From Chitinophagaceae bacterium (GTDB taxonomy: Bacteria > Bacteroidota > Bacteroidia > Chitinophagales > Chitinophagaceae), in the NCBI GenBank assembly GCA_947461495.1, contig CANHLV010000015.1:1-14315 (forward strand): DNA of 14,315 nt, written 5' to 3'. A model generated the notes under the pieces. It saw only the letters and a program-made list of their open reading frames with translations. It had not been told where the DNA came from and did not search any database. A program made the position numbers and the translations under genes. Of this stretch, positions 1-7,917 are shown piece by piece (positions within the stretch are counted from its first letter, which is position 1; every line of letters starts with the position of its first letter).

Positions 1-1294
1 AATAATCATTGTAGTAACCATCAGGACTAGAGAAATAATCAGTTTTCCAGTTTTTGAAGTTAGTAACCGGAATTTGCATTGGAGTGTTGATTAAATTCCA
101 ATATGGATTGTAATCTCTTCCGTTACCGAATGAACTTCCAGCATTCACATCATAATTGCCTTGAGTATATCTTACACTGTAAGAAGCTTTGAATTTGTTG
201 CTAAATTCTTTGTTTGCACTCATGTTCACAGTAACTCTCTTATTAACATCTTTCGGCATAACACCTTTGATGTCAACATTTTGGAAACTCAAATAAAAAT
301 CGCCAGTTGCGATAGAGAAATCTGTTTGGTTAGTGTAACCAGTGTTCCAGAATTTTCTTTTTTCGTCAGGACGAGCTTCATAAGTTGTGAAATATTTCAA
401 GCCACCAGGACCATCACGACCGATTTGTCTTGTAGAACCATCGAATGCATCACCATAACCTTGGTTTTCAATTGGATCATAAACACCATTGTGGTTATCA
501 TCTTCTGAAGAACCAGAACCAAATTGATCTTGGAATAAAGGCATAAATGATACTTTCTCCATTTGAATGGTATGACTTAAAGTAACCATTGGTTTTGCTT
601 TTGAACCTTTTTTAGTAGTGATAACGATAGCACCGTTAACACCATCAGGACCATATATTGCAGTTGAAGAAGCAGATTTAAGAATTGTAACATCAGCGAT
701 ATCATTAGGGTTGATAGAGTTGATGTATCCAAGTGAAATAGGCACACCATCCAACACTAACATTGGCTGGTTATTACCAGTCAACGATCTGATACCTCTC
801 AAGGTAATTCTAGTGTCAGCGAAAACGCCATTGTTAACTGTTTGAATGTTCAAACCTGATACTTTACCAGTTAGACCATTTTGTAAGTTAATAACTTTAG
901 CTTGAGTCAATTCTGCTGCTTTTACTTTAGCAGTTGAATAACCCAACTCTTTGGCTTGTCTTTGCTGACCGAGAGAAGTAACGACAACAGCAGTTAACTC
1001 CTGTGTGTTTCTTACCAGATTGGCAATTACAATGTTTCCTGAAGGAGTAATTTCCTGATCATCATAACCAACTGCCGTAACTAAAAGTTTCGACGAAGGT
1101 CCTGATACTTTAATAGAAAAATTACCGTTGGCATCAGTTTGAACGGCATTTTTTGTTCCTTTTTCCGTAACTGTTGCAAACTTTACGGGCTCTCCAGGAA
1201 TATCTCTCACTTGTCCGGAGAGTACCCGAGATTGTGCAGAAGCCAGCATACCACTGAGCATCAACACTGCGAATAATGTTAAAAATCTTCTCAT
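1..1294 (-). CDS. SusC/RagA-family TonB-linked outer membrane transporter, N-terminal part (runs off left edge)
   Basis: Large outer-membrane importer that, with a SusD-type lipoprotein, takes up glycans or peptides using TonB energy. Only the first 431 residues are present; the barrel C-terminus and any susD lie beyond position 1. The start is the ATG at 1294-1292, followed by a clean signal peptide (about 1-20, ending LASAQ). Residues 25-95 form a carboxypeptidase-regulatory-like domain (RDIPGEPVKFATV; TDANGNFSIKV). TAVVVTSLG at 101-109 is TonB-box-like, and residues 115-230 are the plug, with the SusC signature ITLRGIRSLTGNNQPMLVLD and VNGAIVITTKKG. The first barrel strands follow from about 235. 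Residues 265-276 (DDNHNGVYDPIE) match a calcium-binding loop. The gene uses many GGT, AAC and TTC codons, suggesting high expression. The substrate cannot be deduced. Confidence 0.95.
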   Translation of the reverse strand, partial: MRRFLTLFAVLMLSGMLASAQSRVLSGQVRDIPGEPVKFATVTEKGTKNAVQTDANGNFSIKVSGPSSKLLVTAVGYDDQEITPSGNIVIANLVRNTQELTAVVVTSLGQQRQAKELGYSTAKVKAAELTQAKVINLQNGLTGKVSGLNIQTVNNGVFADTRITLRGIRSLTGNNQPMLVLDGVPISLGYINSINPNDIADVTILKSASSTAIYGPDGVNGAIVITTKKGSKAKPMVTLSHTIQMEKVSFMPLFQDQFGSGSSEDDNHNGVYDPIENQGYGDAFDGSTRQIGRDGPGGLKYFTTYEARPDEKRKFWNTGYTNQTDFSIATGDFYLSFQNVDIKGVMPKDVNKRVTVNMSANKEFSNKFKASYSVRYTQGNYDVNAGSSFGNGRDYNPYWNLINTPMQIPVTNFKNWKTDYFSSPDGYYNDY

Positions 1295-1323
1295 GTGCGG
1301 TTTATTATTAGTTTAATGAATTG

Positions 1324-1353
1324 TAAAAATAAGGATATTTTGTTTACAGCAAA
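1324..1353 (-). promoter_or_regulatory. Bacteroidota-type promoter for the SusC gene
   Basis: Read on the minus strand, TTTG (1353-1350) is followed after 18 bases by TATTTTTA (1331-1324). This is one mismatch from the Bacteroidota -33/-7 consensus TTTG and TAnnTTTG at an expected spacing. Transcription would start roughly 20-25 bases before the ATG at 1294, leaving a short leader. The rest of the 1295-1440 interval is AT-rich. It contains a weak inverted repeat (CAACA/TGTTG, 1402-1422) without a T-tail, and I see no convincing terminator for the upstream gene. Confidence 0.5.
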
Positions 1354-1440
1354 AAAATCTTAATAATTGCTTAAAAAAATCCTCATCAGGGTTATTAGAC
1401 ACAACACAATGTTAATTTGTTGCACAATAAATGAAAAAAA

Positions 1441-3498
1441 TTAAAAAAATGCTAAAATTTGGAACTTCAATTGGGATTTTTGCCAATAGAATGAAGCATT
1501 GATGCCATTTTCTCCATTTAACATCATAGTCCATTTGGCTTCCAATCTTAGACTTTTGTTAATTTTATAGTTTGAATTCAGATAAAATCCTTTTCCGTTG
1601 CCATAAAATGAAGAAATCGAATAGCTATACATAATATCATTTTCATAAGCATAAATTCTGCTTTCGTATCCATCAGTTTCGAAAGAAAACATCCTGAATA
1701 CAATTGAAAATGGCTTTAGAGCCGGTTTGTACTGTATATCAACAAAATTTAAAACTCCCATCTCTCCTTTTTTAATGTTTGTTTTTACGTGAAGTAGAGA
1801 AATTCTTGTTTTCAAGAAAAAACTTTTACTAACTGAAAATTCTGCATCTAATTTATACAAATTTTTCAGCCGTCCTGAAGACTCAATTGGCAATTCAGTG
1901 CCAGATTGAAAATTCAGGTCTTTCTCATACCCATAAAAAAAATACAATTTGGTTTTCTTTGACGGAATAAATGTTATTGTCATTCCGATTGCTGAACCTC
2001 CAGAAGGACTGTTGACATTATATGTTAGCCATGGGAATTTAAAAAAGTCGACAAAACCATTCAAACGAATTTGTCTGCTTAGTTTGATACCAAAAGCACT
2101 GTAAAAACCAGTTTCATTGAAAGGTTTGGAATGGACTGTAAAAGCATTTGTATAAAAGGAATGATATGACTTTGAAATCATTCTATGTAAAAAACTCATT
2201 TCCGCTTTCTCTGAGATTGAAATGATAGCGCCATTAACAGCAGCAAAATGGTTAAAATCTGAAGCTAATTCTCCGAAAAAATGAAAATTATTGACAGTTT
2301 GTGAATAATGAAAACTTAAATTTGACAAGCTTTGTCCTTTGAATGAAAATATCGTATATGGCAATGTTGACGAAGGTTTTATTGGCAAAGAATATTTGTA
2401 ATGAACAAAATTTACACCCAACAAAAAACCGTGTTTTTGATATTGCAAGGAACATCCTCCAACAAATTCATGAACATTCGATTTTCTATTCGATGAAGAA
2501 ACCGTGTTGTGCAATCCTGAATAATCAAAAGAACTTACAGTCTGAGATGGATAATTCACTGTGTCAAAATTTGTGTATGCATCCAACTTTTTTGAAGATA
2601 AAAATGATGTCAACTTCAATTCTTTTTTTTCAAATTGGATTGCCACTCCCCTATGAAAATTAAACTCTCCAAAAGAACGATAAGGCTTTAATGTCATGTC
2701 CTGTCTTTTGATACAATCTACTGATGCACCTTTATTGAAACCTGCAGATTGCCAATGAATTAAACCTTGCCCGAGATTAATTACAAAATCACCTGCAATT
2801 AATGATTTTAAAAAAACTTTTCCTTTATAAGAAATATAACCAGAGGTAAAATCGAATCCATTCTTGTTTTTTTCAAAACCAAATTTTTCCCCTGAATCAT
2901 TTTCTCCAATTAAACCAATCGAAACATTTTTTCTTGAATCATAATTATACTTAAAAGCAAGGCTATGACTATGCAAAGAGTCTGTAACAATAAATGAATT
3001 GATGTACCTTAAAAGGAATAAACTTTTTTGATTGATAAAGTTTGAATGCAAGAATGAGGATAAATTCCTAGAAGTACTAACATATACGTATGGACGAATT
3101 TTAGTCAGTAATGTTAAATCCCAACCAGGCAATGACTGTAGCTCATGAAAATCTATGAAATTTCCCAACATATTTCTGTAAATAATGAAACTTTTAATTT
3201 GAACTGAATTTAAATAAAATAGATTTGCAAGTTCCTCGCCACTGATCTGATTTAAATCAATTGGCTTGTCTTTAAAATAATCAAACTGCTCATTTAAAGA
3301 ACTGCCAGAATTTTCTGTCTGATTGTTATCGGCATCAACAGAAGTTGTTATACTATTTTCAATCCCCTCTTCTAATGGTTCAAGACTTTGTGCATTTGAA
3401 AAAGCAATAATTAACAACAGACAAAATAAAATGCATAAACTTTTCATTTCTGATTTCAATTTATTATAGAGATATAGATATAAAGAATTAAAATTCAT
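1441..3498 (-). CDS. Helix-hairpin-helix (ComEA-like) protein fused to a predicted outer-membrane beta-barrel
   Basis: Family of about 650-700 residues, widespread in Bacteroidota and usually annotated only as a helix-hairpin-helix protein; function not established. A signal peptide begins at Met18 (MKSLCILFCLLLIIAFSNAQ), so translation may really start at 3447 (668 residues). The longer start at 3498 forms an ATGA overlap with the preceding gene, consistent with translational coupling. After a Ser/Asn/Glu-rich linker, residues 78-140 match ComEA-like HhH repeats (DLNQISGEELANL; then SLPGWDLTLLTKIRPYVYV). The first hairpin reads FYLNSVQ and lacks the usual Gly-x-Gly, so DNA binding is doubtful. 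From about 150 to the end the protein is alternating polar/aromatic strands and ends in Phe-Phe, as a BAM-recognised barrel would. The domain reading is confident; a role in DNA uptake is only a guess. Confidence 0.8.
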   Translation of the reverse strand: MNFNSLYLYLYNKLKSEMKSLCILFCLLLIIAFSNAQSLEPLEEGIENSITTSVDADNNQTENSGSSLNEQFDYFKDKPIDLNQISGEELANLFYLNSVQIKSFIIYRNMLGNFIDFHELQSLPGWDLTLLTKIRPYVYVSTSRNLSSFLHSNFINQKSLFLLRYINSFIVTDSLHSHSLAFKYNYDSRKNVSIGLIGENDSGEKFGFEKNKNGFDFTSGYISYKGKVFLKSLIAGDFVINLGQGLIHWQSAGFNKGASVDCIKRQDMTLKPYRSFGEFNFHRGVAIQFEKKELKLTSFLSSKKLDAYTNFDTVNYPSQTVSSFDYSGLHNTVSSSNRKSNVHEFVGGCSLQYQKHGFLLGVNFVHYKYSLPIKPSSTLPYTIFSFKGQSLSNLSFHYSQTVNNFHFFGELASDFNHFAAVNGAIISISEKAEMSFLHRMISKSYHSFYTNAFTVHSKPFNETGFYSAFGIKLSRQIRLNGFVDFFKFPWLTYNVNSPSGGSAIGMTITFIPSKKTKLYFFYGYEKDLNFQSGTELPIESSGRLKNLYKLDAEFSVSKSFFLKTRISLLHVKTNIKKGEMGVLNFVDIQYKPALKPFSIVFRMFSFETDGYESRIYAYENDIMYSYSISSFYGNGKGFYLNSNYKINKSLRLEAKWTMMLNGENGINASFYWQKSQLKFQILAFF

Positions 3499-4352
3499 TG
3501 TTTGCTGTTAATTTTACCATTCAAATTTGACAGCAACATGATGGAAGGAGAATATCCTAATTGAGGATGAAAACTACTCATCAGTTTAATTTTCATTTTA
3601 CTCAAATTGAAACCAATACAAAAGCGATTGCTCATTTCTTGAACAGAAAAGCTAAACATGGCATCGACTCTTTTATTAAAATTATAGGCACATCCGCCAA
3701 CAATTCCAATCCGTTCCATTTCAGGTTTTATGACATCTATAAATAGATAAAATTGTTTTGATACATCATACAATAATCCCCATTTAAAACAACTTTCATT
3801 ATCTGGTAAATTGTTATTTTTCTTGCTGAAAAAACGTTGTGGATTAATAATAATCAAACCGGATTGTAAATAGTTAGAAATTTTTTGTTTAATTGAAATC
3901 TCACCTCCAATAGATTTAGTGTTCGGATTTCCTTTTAAGTGCCTTAAAAAATAATTGAATCTTACGCCGAGTGATGTATTATCTGAAACATACTTTGCGA
4001 AACCCAATGAAGTTTGCATGCTGTAACTCTCTGAAAAACCATTATAATCTTGAATGACAGTCACCCCATTTTTACCATAACTTTTAGTGGCAAATAAAAT
4101 CAGTTGATTCAATTCATTCATCAGGTATTTCTTTTCGGCTAATATTCCATAATTCAGGCCTTCGATTGTTAGACCCGCTGACTGATTGGAAAGAATTGTT
4201 GCTGCATCAAAGACATTATCACTGACAGCGGCATGCATGCTTAATTTCTGGGAGATTGAGATGTTGGTTATTTGTGCTTTTGAGAGCATTGTAATAGCCA
4301 AAAACAAATAAATATTAACCATCCGTTTCATAAGTAAAATATTGTCATGCAA
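3495..4352 (-). CDS. Predicted small outer-membrane beta-barrel protein, PorV/FadL-like in appearance
   Basis: Not recognised as a named family. A signal peptide lies at Met8 (MKRMVNIYLFLAITMLSKAQ), which makes the ATG at 4331 a good alternative start (278 residues). The mature protein is built of short amphipathic strands (SLGFAKYVSDNTSLGVRFNY, GGEISIKQKISNYLQSGLII). Its layout recalls PorV/PorQ-type barrels: an early stretch resembling 'SNQSAGLTIEGLNYGI', then strand pairs separated by charged turns. It has no C-terminal Phe and no lipobox. It is first in a two-gene unit, and its stop overlaps the start of the HhH-barrel gene by four bases, so the two products are probably made together and may act as partners. 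The envelope location is well supported; the PorV resemblance is my judgement from sequence texture only. Confidence 0.7.
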   Translation of the reverse strand: MHDNILLMKRMVNIYLFLAITMLSKAQITNISISQKLSMHAAVSDNVFDAATILSNQSAGLTIEGLNYGILAEKKYLMNELNQLILFATKSYGKNGVTVIQDYNGFSESYSMQTSLGFAKYVSDNTSLGVRFNYFLRHLKGNPNTKSIGGEISIKQKISNYLQSGLIIINPQRFFSKKNNNLPDNESCFKWGLLYDVSKQFYLFIDVIKPEMERIGIVGGCAYNFNKRVDAMFSFSVQEMSNRFCIGFNLSKMKIKLMSSFHPQLGYSPSIMLLSNLNGKINSKQ

Positions 4353-4475
4353 ATTATTTTGGTACTAAATAATTTCCATGTGATTTTAATCATAAAAACG
4401 ATGTTTTATACATCCAAAAAAAGGGGGATAACACAAAAAGAATGTTAATCAGATAATCTTGCATATTTTTGTTTT
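4353..4475. promoter_or_regulatory. Divergent intergenic region between the barrel pair and folD
   Basis: These 123 bases separate a leftward and a rightward transcription unit and must hold promoters for both. On the plus strand a perfect -7 element precedes folD. On the minus strand TAATTTG (4356-4350) resembles a -7 element with one spacer base missing. If used, it would favour the internal ATG at 4331 over the one at 4352 for the barrel gene. A small stem AAAAC-GAT-GTTTT sits at 4395-4407, and a G5 run lies inside an A-rich tract around 4415-4430. No operator is recognisable. Confidence 0.4.
4464..4471 (+). promoter_or_regulatory. -7 promoter element (TATTTTTG) for folD
   Basis: TATTTTTG matches the Bacteroidota consensus TAnnTTTG exactly and ends only four bases before the folD ATG at 4476. 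A clear -33 TTTG is not visible at the expected 17-23 base spacing; only GTTA lies there. The position implies a leaderless or almost leaderless transcript. Confidence 0.5.
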
Positions 4476-5348
4476 ATGCAAATACTTGATGGTAAAATCG
4501 CATCTCAGTCTGTAAAAGAAAATCTGAAAAAAGAGATTGAAAAAATTATAGACAAACGTCCCCCACACCTAGCAGCCATTTTGATTGGCAACAATGGCGC
4601 CAGTGAAACTTATGTAGCCAGCAAAATCAAAAATTGTGAGGAAATAGGATTTAAAAGTACGTTAATCAGATTTCCGGCTGATTGTTCAGAAATCATTCTG
4701 ATTGAAGAAATTGAAAAATTAAACAACGATGAAACAGTTGATGGCATATTAGTTCAATTGCCCTTACCAGATCATTTCAATGAAAATAAAATCATCAATT
4801 TAATTGCCCCTGAAAAAGATGTGGATGGATTCAGTCCTGTTAGCATGGGCAACTTGACTTTAGGAAATCCCTCTTTCATACCTGCAACTCCTTACGGCAT
4901 TATGTTGATGCTAGAACATTACAATATTGAAACAAAAGGAAAATATGCAGTAGTTATTGGAAGAAGTAATATTGTGGGTAGGCCAATGAGTATTCTTTTA
5001 AGCCAAACAGGTAAATATGGAGATTGTACGGTAACGTTATGCCATAGCCGAACAAAAAACATCAAAGAAATATGTTTGCAGGCCGATATTATTGTTGCAG
5101 CAATTGGTAAACCTGGTTTTGTAAAAGCAGATATGGTTATGCCTGGTGCCATTGTGATTGATGTAGGTATTACAAGAGTTCTTGACAGTACAAAAAAATC
5201 CGGCTTTGCTATCAAAGGTGATGTTGATTTTGATTCAGTCGCTCCCATATCATCGTATATAACTCCTGTACCAGGCGGTGTAGGATTAATGACTATTGCT
5301 GCTTTGCTGAAAAACACTTTCAATGCTTACAAAAACAGAACCAGTTAG
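4476..5348 (+). CDS. folD: FolD, bifunctional methylenetetrahydrofolate dehydrogenase / methenyltetrahydrofolate cyclohydrolase
   Basis: Cytoplasmic enzyme interconverting 5,10-methylene-, 5,10-methenyl- and 10-formyl-tetrahydrofolate with NADP, supplying one-carbon units for purine synthesis and formyl-Met. At 290 residues it has normal family length. The YxxxK active-site pair is Tyr46 and Lys50 (ETYVASK). Gln94 in VQLPLP and Asp117 in KDVDGF match the other conserved catalytic and folate-binding positions. The nucleotide-binding motif GRSNIVGRP is at 162-170 and the C-terminal signature TPVPGGVGLMT at 263-273. The start is set by the immediately upstream -7 element. It is the first gene of a rightward run, and the queE start lies within or next to its stop codon. 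All expected residues are present. Confidence 0.97.
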   Translation: MQILDGKIASQSVKENLKKEIEKIIDKRPPHLAAILIGNNGASETYVASKIKNCEEIGFKSTLIRFPADCSEIILIEEIEKLNNDETVDGILVQLPLPDHFNENKIINLIAPEKDVDGFSPVSMGNLTLGNPSFIPATPYGIMLMLEHYNIETKGKYAVVIGRSNIVGRPMSILLSQTGKYGDCTVTLCHSRTKNIKEICLQADIIVAAIGKPGFVKADMVMPGAIVIDVGITRVLDSTKKSGFAIKGDVDFDSVAPISSYITPVPGGVGLMTIAALLKNTFNAYKNRTS

Positions 5349-5349
5349 T

Positions 5350-5970
5350 ATGGATGTTTCAATGATAAAAGATTCACTTCCGGTTATGGAAGACTTCTAC
5401 ACCATTCAGGGGGAAGGATTTCATCAAGGCAAAGCTGCTTATTTTGTAAGGCTTGCCGGATGTGATGTAGGCTGTGTGTGGTGTGATGTAAAAGAAAGTT
5501 GGGATATCAATAAATATCCATCAAAACAAATCGACGAAATTGTAAGCAAAATAAAATCAACCTCTAAAACTGACATTGTAGTGATTACCGGAGGTGAGCC
5601 ATTGATGCACAATCTCAACATACTTACATCTGCTTTACATGATGCCGGTTTCAAAACACATATAGAAACATCCGGCGCACATCCACTTTCAGGAAATTGG
5701 GATTGGATCTGCCTTTCACCCAAAAAATTCAAAAGCCCTTTAGACAATATACTTCTACTGGCTAATGAATTGAAAATTGTAATTTTTAACAAATCGGATT
5801 TTGAATGGGCAGAAAACTATGCTTCAAAAATGAATCCGAATTGCAAACTATATCTACAACCAGAATGGGACAAATCAGCAATTGTTAATCCTCTAATTGT
5901 AGAGTATGTAAAGAACCATCCGAAATGGCAAATTTCTTTACAACTTCATAAATACATTCATGTTCCTTAA
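5350..5970 (+). CDS. queE: QueE, 7-carboxy-7-deazaguanine synthase (radical SAM)
   Basis: Converts 6-carboxytetrahydropterin to 7-carboxy-7-deazaguanine, the ring-contraction step on the way to preQ0 and queuosine. I use the ATG at 5350, one base after the folD stop, giving 206 residues. An in-frame ATG at 5323 would add nine residues and overlap folD by 26 bases. The conserved part begins at LPVMEDFYTIQGEG. The 4Fe-4S motif CxxxCxxC is Cys38, Cys42 and Cys45 (GCDVGCVWCD). A GGEP motif follows (VITGGEPLMHN, SAM contact), and the family ending WQISLQLHKYIHVP closes the protein. No queD, queC or queF gene lies in the window, so the pathway must be completed elsewhere. Linkage to folD suggests co-transcription rather than a shared pathway. 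Confidence 0.94.
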   Translation: MDVSMIKDSLPVMEDFYTIQGEGFHQGKAAYFVRLAGCDVGCVWCDVKESWDINKYPSKQIDEIVSKIKSTSKTDIVVITGGEPLMHNLNILTSALHDAGFKTHIETSGAHPLSGNWDWICLSPKKFKSPLDNILLLANELKIVIFNKSDFEWAENYASKMNPNCKLYLQPEWDKSAIVNPLIVEYVKNHPKWQISLQLHKYIHVP

Positions 5971-5979
5971 ACCACTGCA

Positions 5980-7896
5980 ATGAGATTAAAACTCAATCTA
6001 TTTTTTTTATTTTGTTTTATTTTATTGAATTCAAATGCACAGTGGTATGACCCTGAAAAAGTGAATAAAAAAGCAAAAAAAGTTTACGAAGCCGCCTATG
6101 ATTTAGCAGTTCAGGGTGAATATGAAAAATCATTGGGTAAACTTGATGAAGCTTTAGCAATTGAACCCAAATATGTTGAAGTATATTTATCCAGAGCTGG
6201 CATAAATGCCGACATGAAAAATTATATATCTTCTGTAAGTGATTTCAAAAAAGCATTTGCACTTGATAGTATTTTTTCTGCCACTTATTTACTCCCTTTT
6301 TCAATTTCATTGGCCGGAATTGGAGATTTCGAAAATGCATTAGACAAAGTGAATGCATTCTTAAAAACCGAAAGGTTAAATTCACAAAGCATAAAATCTG
6401 GAAGCTACCGCAAACGCACCTATGAATTTGCATTAGACTATAAAAAGAAGCATCCTGCAGAAGACTACCACTTCGAGCCTATTAATCTTGGCGATGGAAT
6501 CAACACCAATTATCTTGAATATTATCCATCTTTGACTATTGATGGTAAAAAAATGATTTTTACAAGAAGAGTCAATAATGACGAGGATTTCTATGAGAGT
6601 GAAAATATAAATGGCGTATGGTCTAAAGCCACACCTGCAAAAGGAAAGCTGAATACTACATTAAATGAAGGTGCGCAATCTATTTCTCAAGATGGACAAT
6701 GGCTGATTTTTACTGGATGCAATTATCCTGAAGGACAAGGCAGTTGTGATTTATACATTTCTTTTAAAACAAAAAATGGCAGTTGGACAGAAGCTGAAAA
6801 CATTGGCCCAATTGTAAATACTGATTTATGGGAATCAGCACCATCATTGTCTCCGGATAAAAAGGATTTATATTTTTCAAGCAATAGATTCAATGGATAT
6901 GGTGGAAAAGATATTTGGGTTACACATAGAAATGCAGCTGGAAAATGGACTGAACCAGAAAACCTTGGACCAACGATCAATACATCCGGTGACGAGACTT
7001 GTCCATTCGTTCATCCCGACAACCAAACCTTATACTTCAACAGCAATGGGCTGCCAGGATATGGAATGGCTGATTTGTTCTTAACCAGAAAAGGGGCAGA
7101 TAATAAATGGTTAACACCATTAAACTTGGGCTATCCCATCAACACTATTGATGACGAGGGTTCATTAATTGTTGCATCTGACGGCTATACTTCTTATTAC
7201 GCCAGTGACAGAAAAAATAAAAATTCAGGACTCGACATTTATAGTTTTACACTTCGAAAGGAAATTAGTGCCAATAAAACACTTTGGATCAACGGAAATG
7301 TGTTTGATACAAAAACTAAGCTGGGACTGCCTTCTATGGCTACGTTAACTTGTATTGGAAATGCAAATTTCTCAACACAGATTCAAACAGATGAGGATGG
7401 AAACTTTCTGATTACTTTGCCTATCGGTTATGAGTACTCGCTAAACATTAACAGAAAAGGATATCTTTTTTATTCTGATCATTTTTCATTGCTGGAAAAC
7501 ACTGCAGATAGTTTTTTCAAGCTTAACGTGCCGCTGCAACCTATTGAAGCCGGCGCTTCGGTAGTATTAAAAAATATTTTCTTTGGCAACAATGAGACAA
7601 AATTACAACCCGAATCAGAAGCTGAATTGAATAAAATCATTGGCTTACTCAATGAAAATCCAAACATGAAGGTTCAGATCAGCGGTCACACTGATAATGT
7701 CGGGAAAAAAGAAGCGAATCAATTGCTCAGCTTAAATCGTGCGAAATCTGTTGTAAATTATCTGATTGGAAAAGGCATTAATATCAACCGATTGCTGCCA
7801 AAAGGCTTTGGAGACACCAAACCAGTGGCCTCAAACGACACAGATGAGGGGAAAAGCCTCAACAGAAGAACAGAAATTAACGTAGTTTCTAACTAA
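5980..7896 (+). CDS. PorE-like T9SS-associated protein: TPR, PD40 beta-propeller, carboxypeptidase-regulatory domain, OmpA C-terminal domain
   Basis: The domain order is that of PorE of Porphyromonas gingivalis, which anchors the type IX secretion apparatus to peptidoglycan. Residues 1-20 are a signal peptide (FILLNSNAQ). Residues 30-130 hold about three TPR units. Residues 165-425 hold PD40/WD40-like blades, with repeats such as SAPSLSPDKKDLYFSSNR, GYGGKDIWVTHR and GYGMADLFLTR. A carboxypeptidase-regulatory-like domain occupies 436-520 (NGNVFDTKTKLGLPSMATLT, TDEDGNFLITLP). The OmpA-like peptidoglycan-binding domain spans 528-636, with Asp572 (SGHTDN) and Arg587 (LNRAKSVVNYL) in the diaminopimelate-contact positions. 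PorE is a lipoprotein, but this signal peptide has no lipobox cysteine, so the mature protein is predicted soluble in the periplasm. The gene starts nine bases after queE. A generic OmpA/PD40 paralogue is the alternative. Confidence 0.85.
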   Translation: MRLKLNLFFLFCFILLNSNAQWYDPEKVNKKAKKVYEAAYDLAVQGEYEKSLGKLDEALAIEPKYVEVYLSRAGINADMKNYISSVSDFKKAFALDSIFSATYLLPFSISLAGIGDFENALDKVNAFLKTERLNSQSIKSGSYRKRTYEFALDYKKKHPAEDYHFEPINLGDGINTNYLEYYPSLTIDGKKMIFTRRVNNDEDFYESENINGVWSKATPAKGKLNTTLNEGAQSISQDGQWLIFTGCNYPEGQGSCDLYISFKTKNGSWTEAENIGPIVNTDLWESAPSLSPDKKDLYFSSNRFNGYGGKDIWVTHRNAAGKWTEPENLGPTINTSGDETCPFVHPDNQTLYFNSNGLPGYGMADLFLTRKGADNKWLTPLNLGYPINTIDDEGSLIVASDGYTSYYASDRKNKNSGLDIYSFTLRKEISANKTLWINGNVFDTKTKLGLPSMATLTCIGNANFSTQIQTDEDGNFLITLPIGYEYSLNINRKGYLFYSDHFSLLENTADSFFKLNVPLQPIEAGASVVLKNIFFGNNETKLQPESEAELNKIIGLLNENPNMKVQISGHTDNVGKKEANQLLSLNRAKSVVNYLIGKGININRLLPKGFGDTKPVASNDTDEGKSLNRRTEINVVSN

Positions 7897-7905
7897 TGAA
7901 TTGAC

Positions 7906-7913
7906 TATCATTG
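7906..7913 (+). promoter_or_regulatory. Possible weak -7 element (TATCATTG) for dprA
   Basis: TATCATTG has one mismatch to TAnnTTTG and ends four bases before the dprA ATG, the same geometry as at folD. No -33 TTTG is apparent, and the preceding gene ends only 21 bases before dprA, so read-through is an equally good explanation. Confidence 0.25.
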
Positions 7914-7917
7914 TCGC

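Noticed and set aside
161..845. Plus-strand open frames of 115 and 75 residues opposite the SusC gene
   Set aside because: They lie antisense to a well-supported SusC coding frame, have no recognisable domain and no promoter, and read as shadows of its codon pattern.
1402..1422. Inverted repeat CAACA/TGTTG upstream of the SusC promoter, considered as a terminator or operator
   Set aside because: Five-base arms with an 11-base loop and no T-tail are too weak to call in AT-rich DNA.
2343..2663. Plus-strand open frame of 106 residues inside the HhH-barrel gene
   Set aside because: It is antisense to the barrel region, its composition is not protein-like (Lys/Asn/Cys/His-rich without domain pattern), and no start signal is seen.
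4919..5792. Minus-strand open frames opposite folD and queE (134 and 117 residues)
   Set aside because: Both overlap genes with complete catalytic motifs on the plus strand, and neither shows domain-like sequence.
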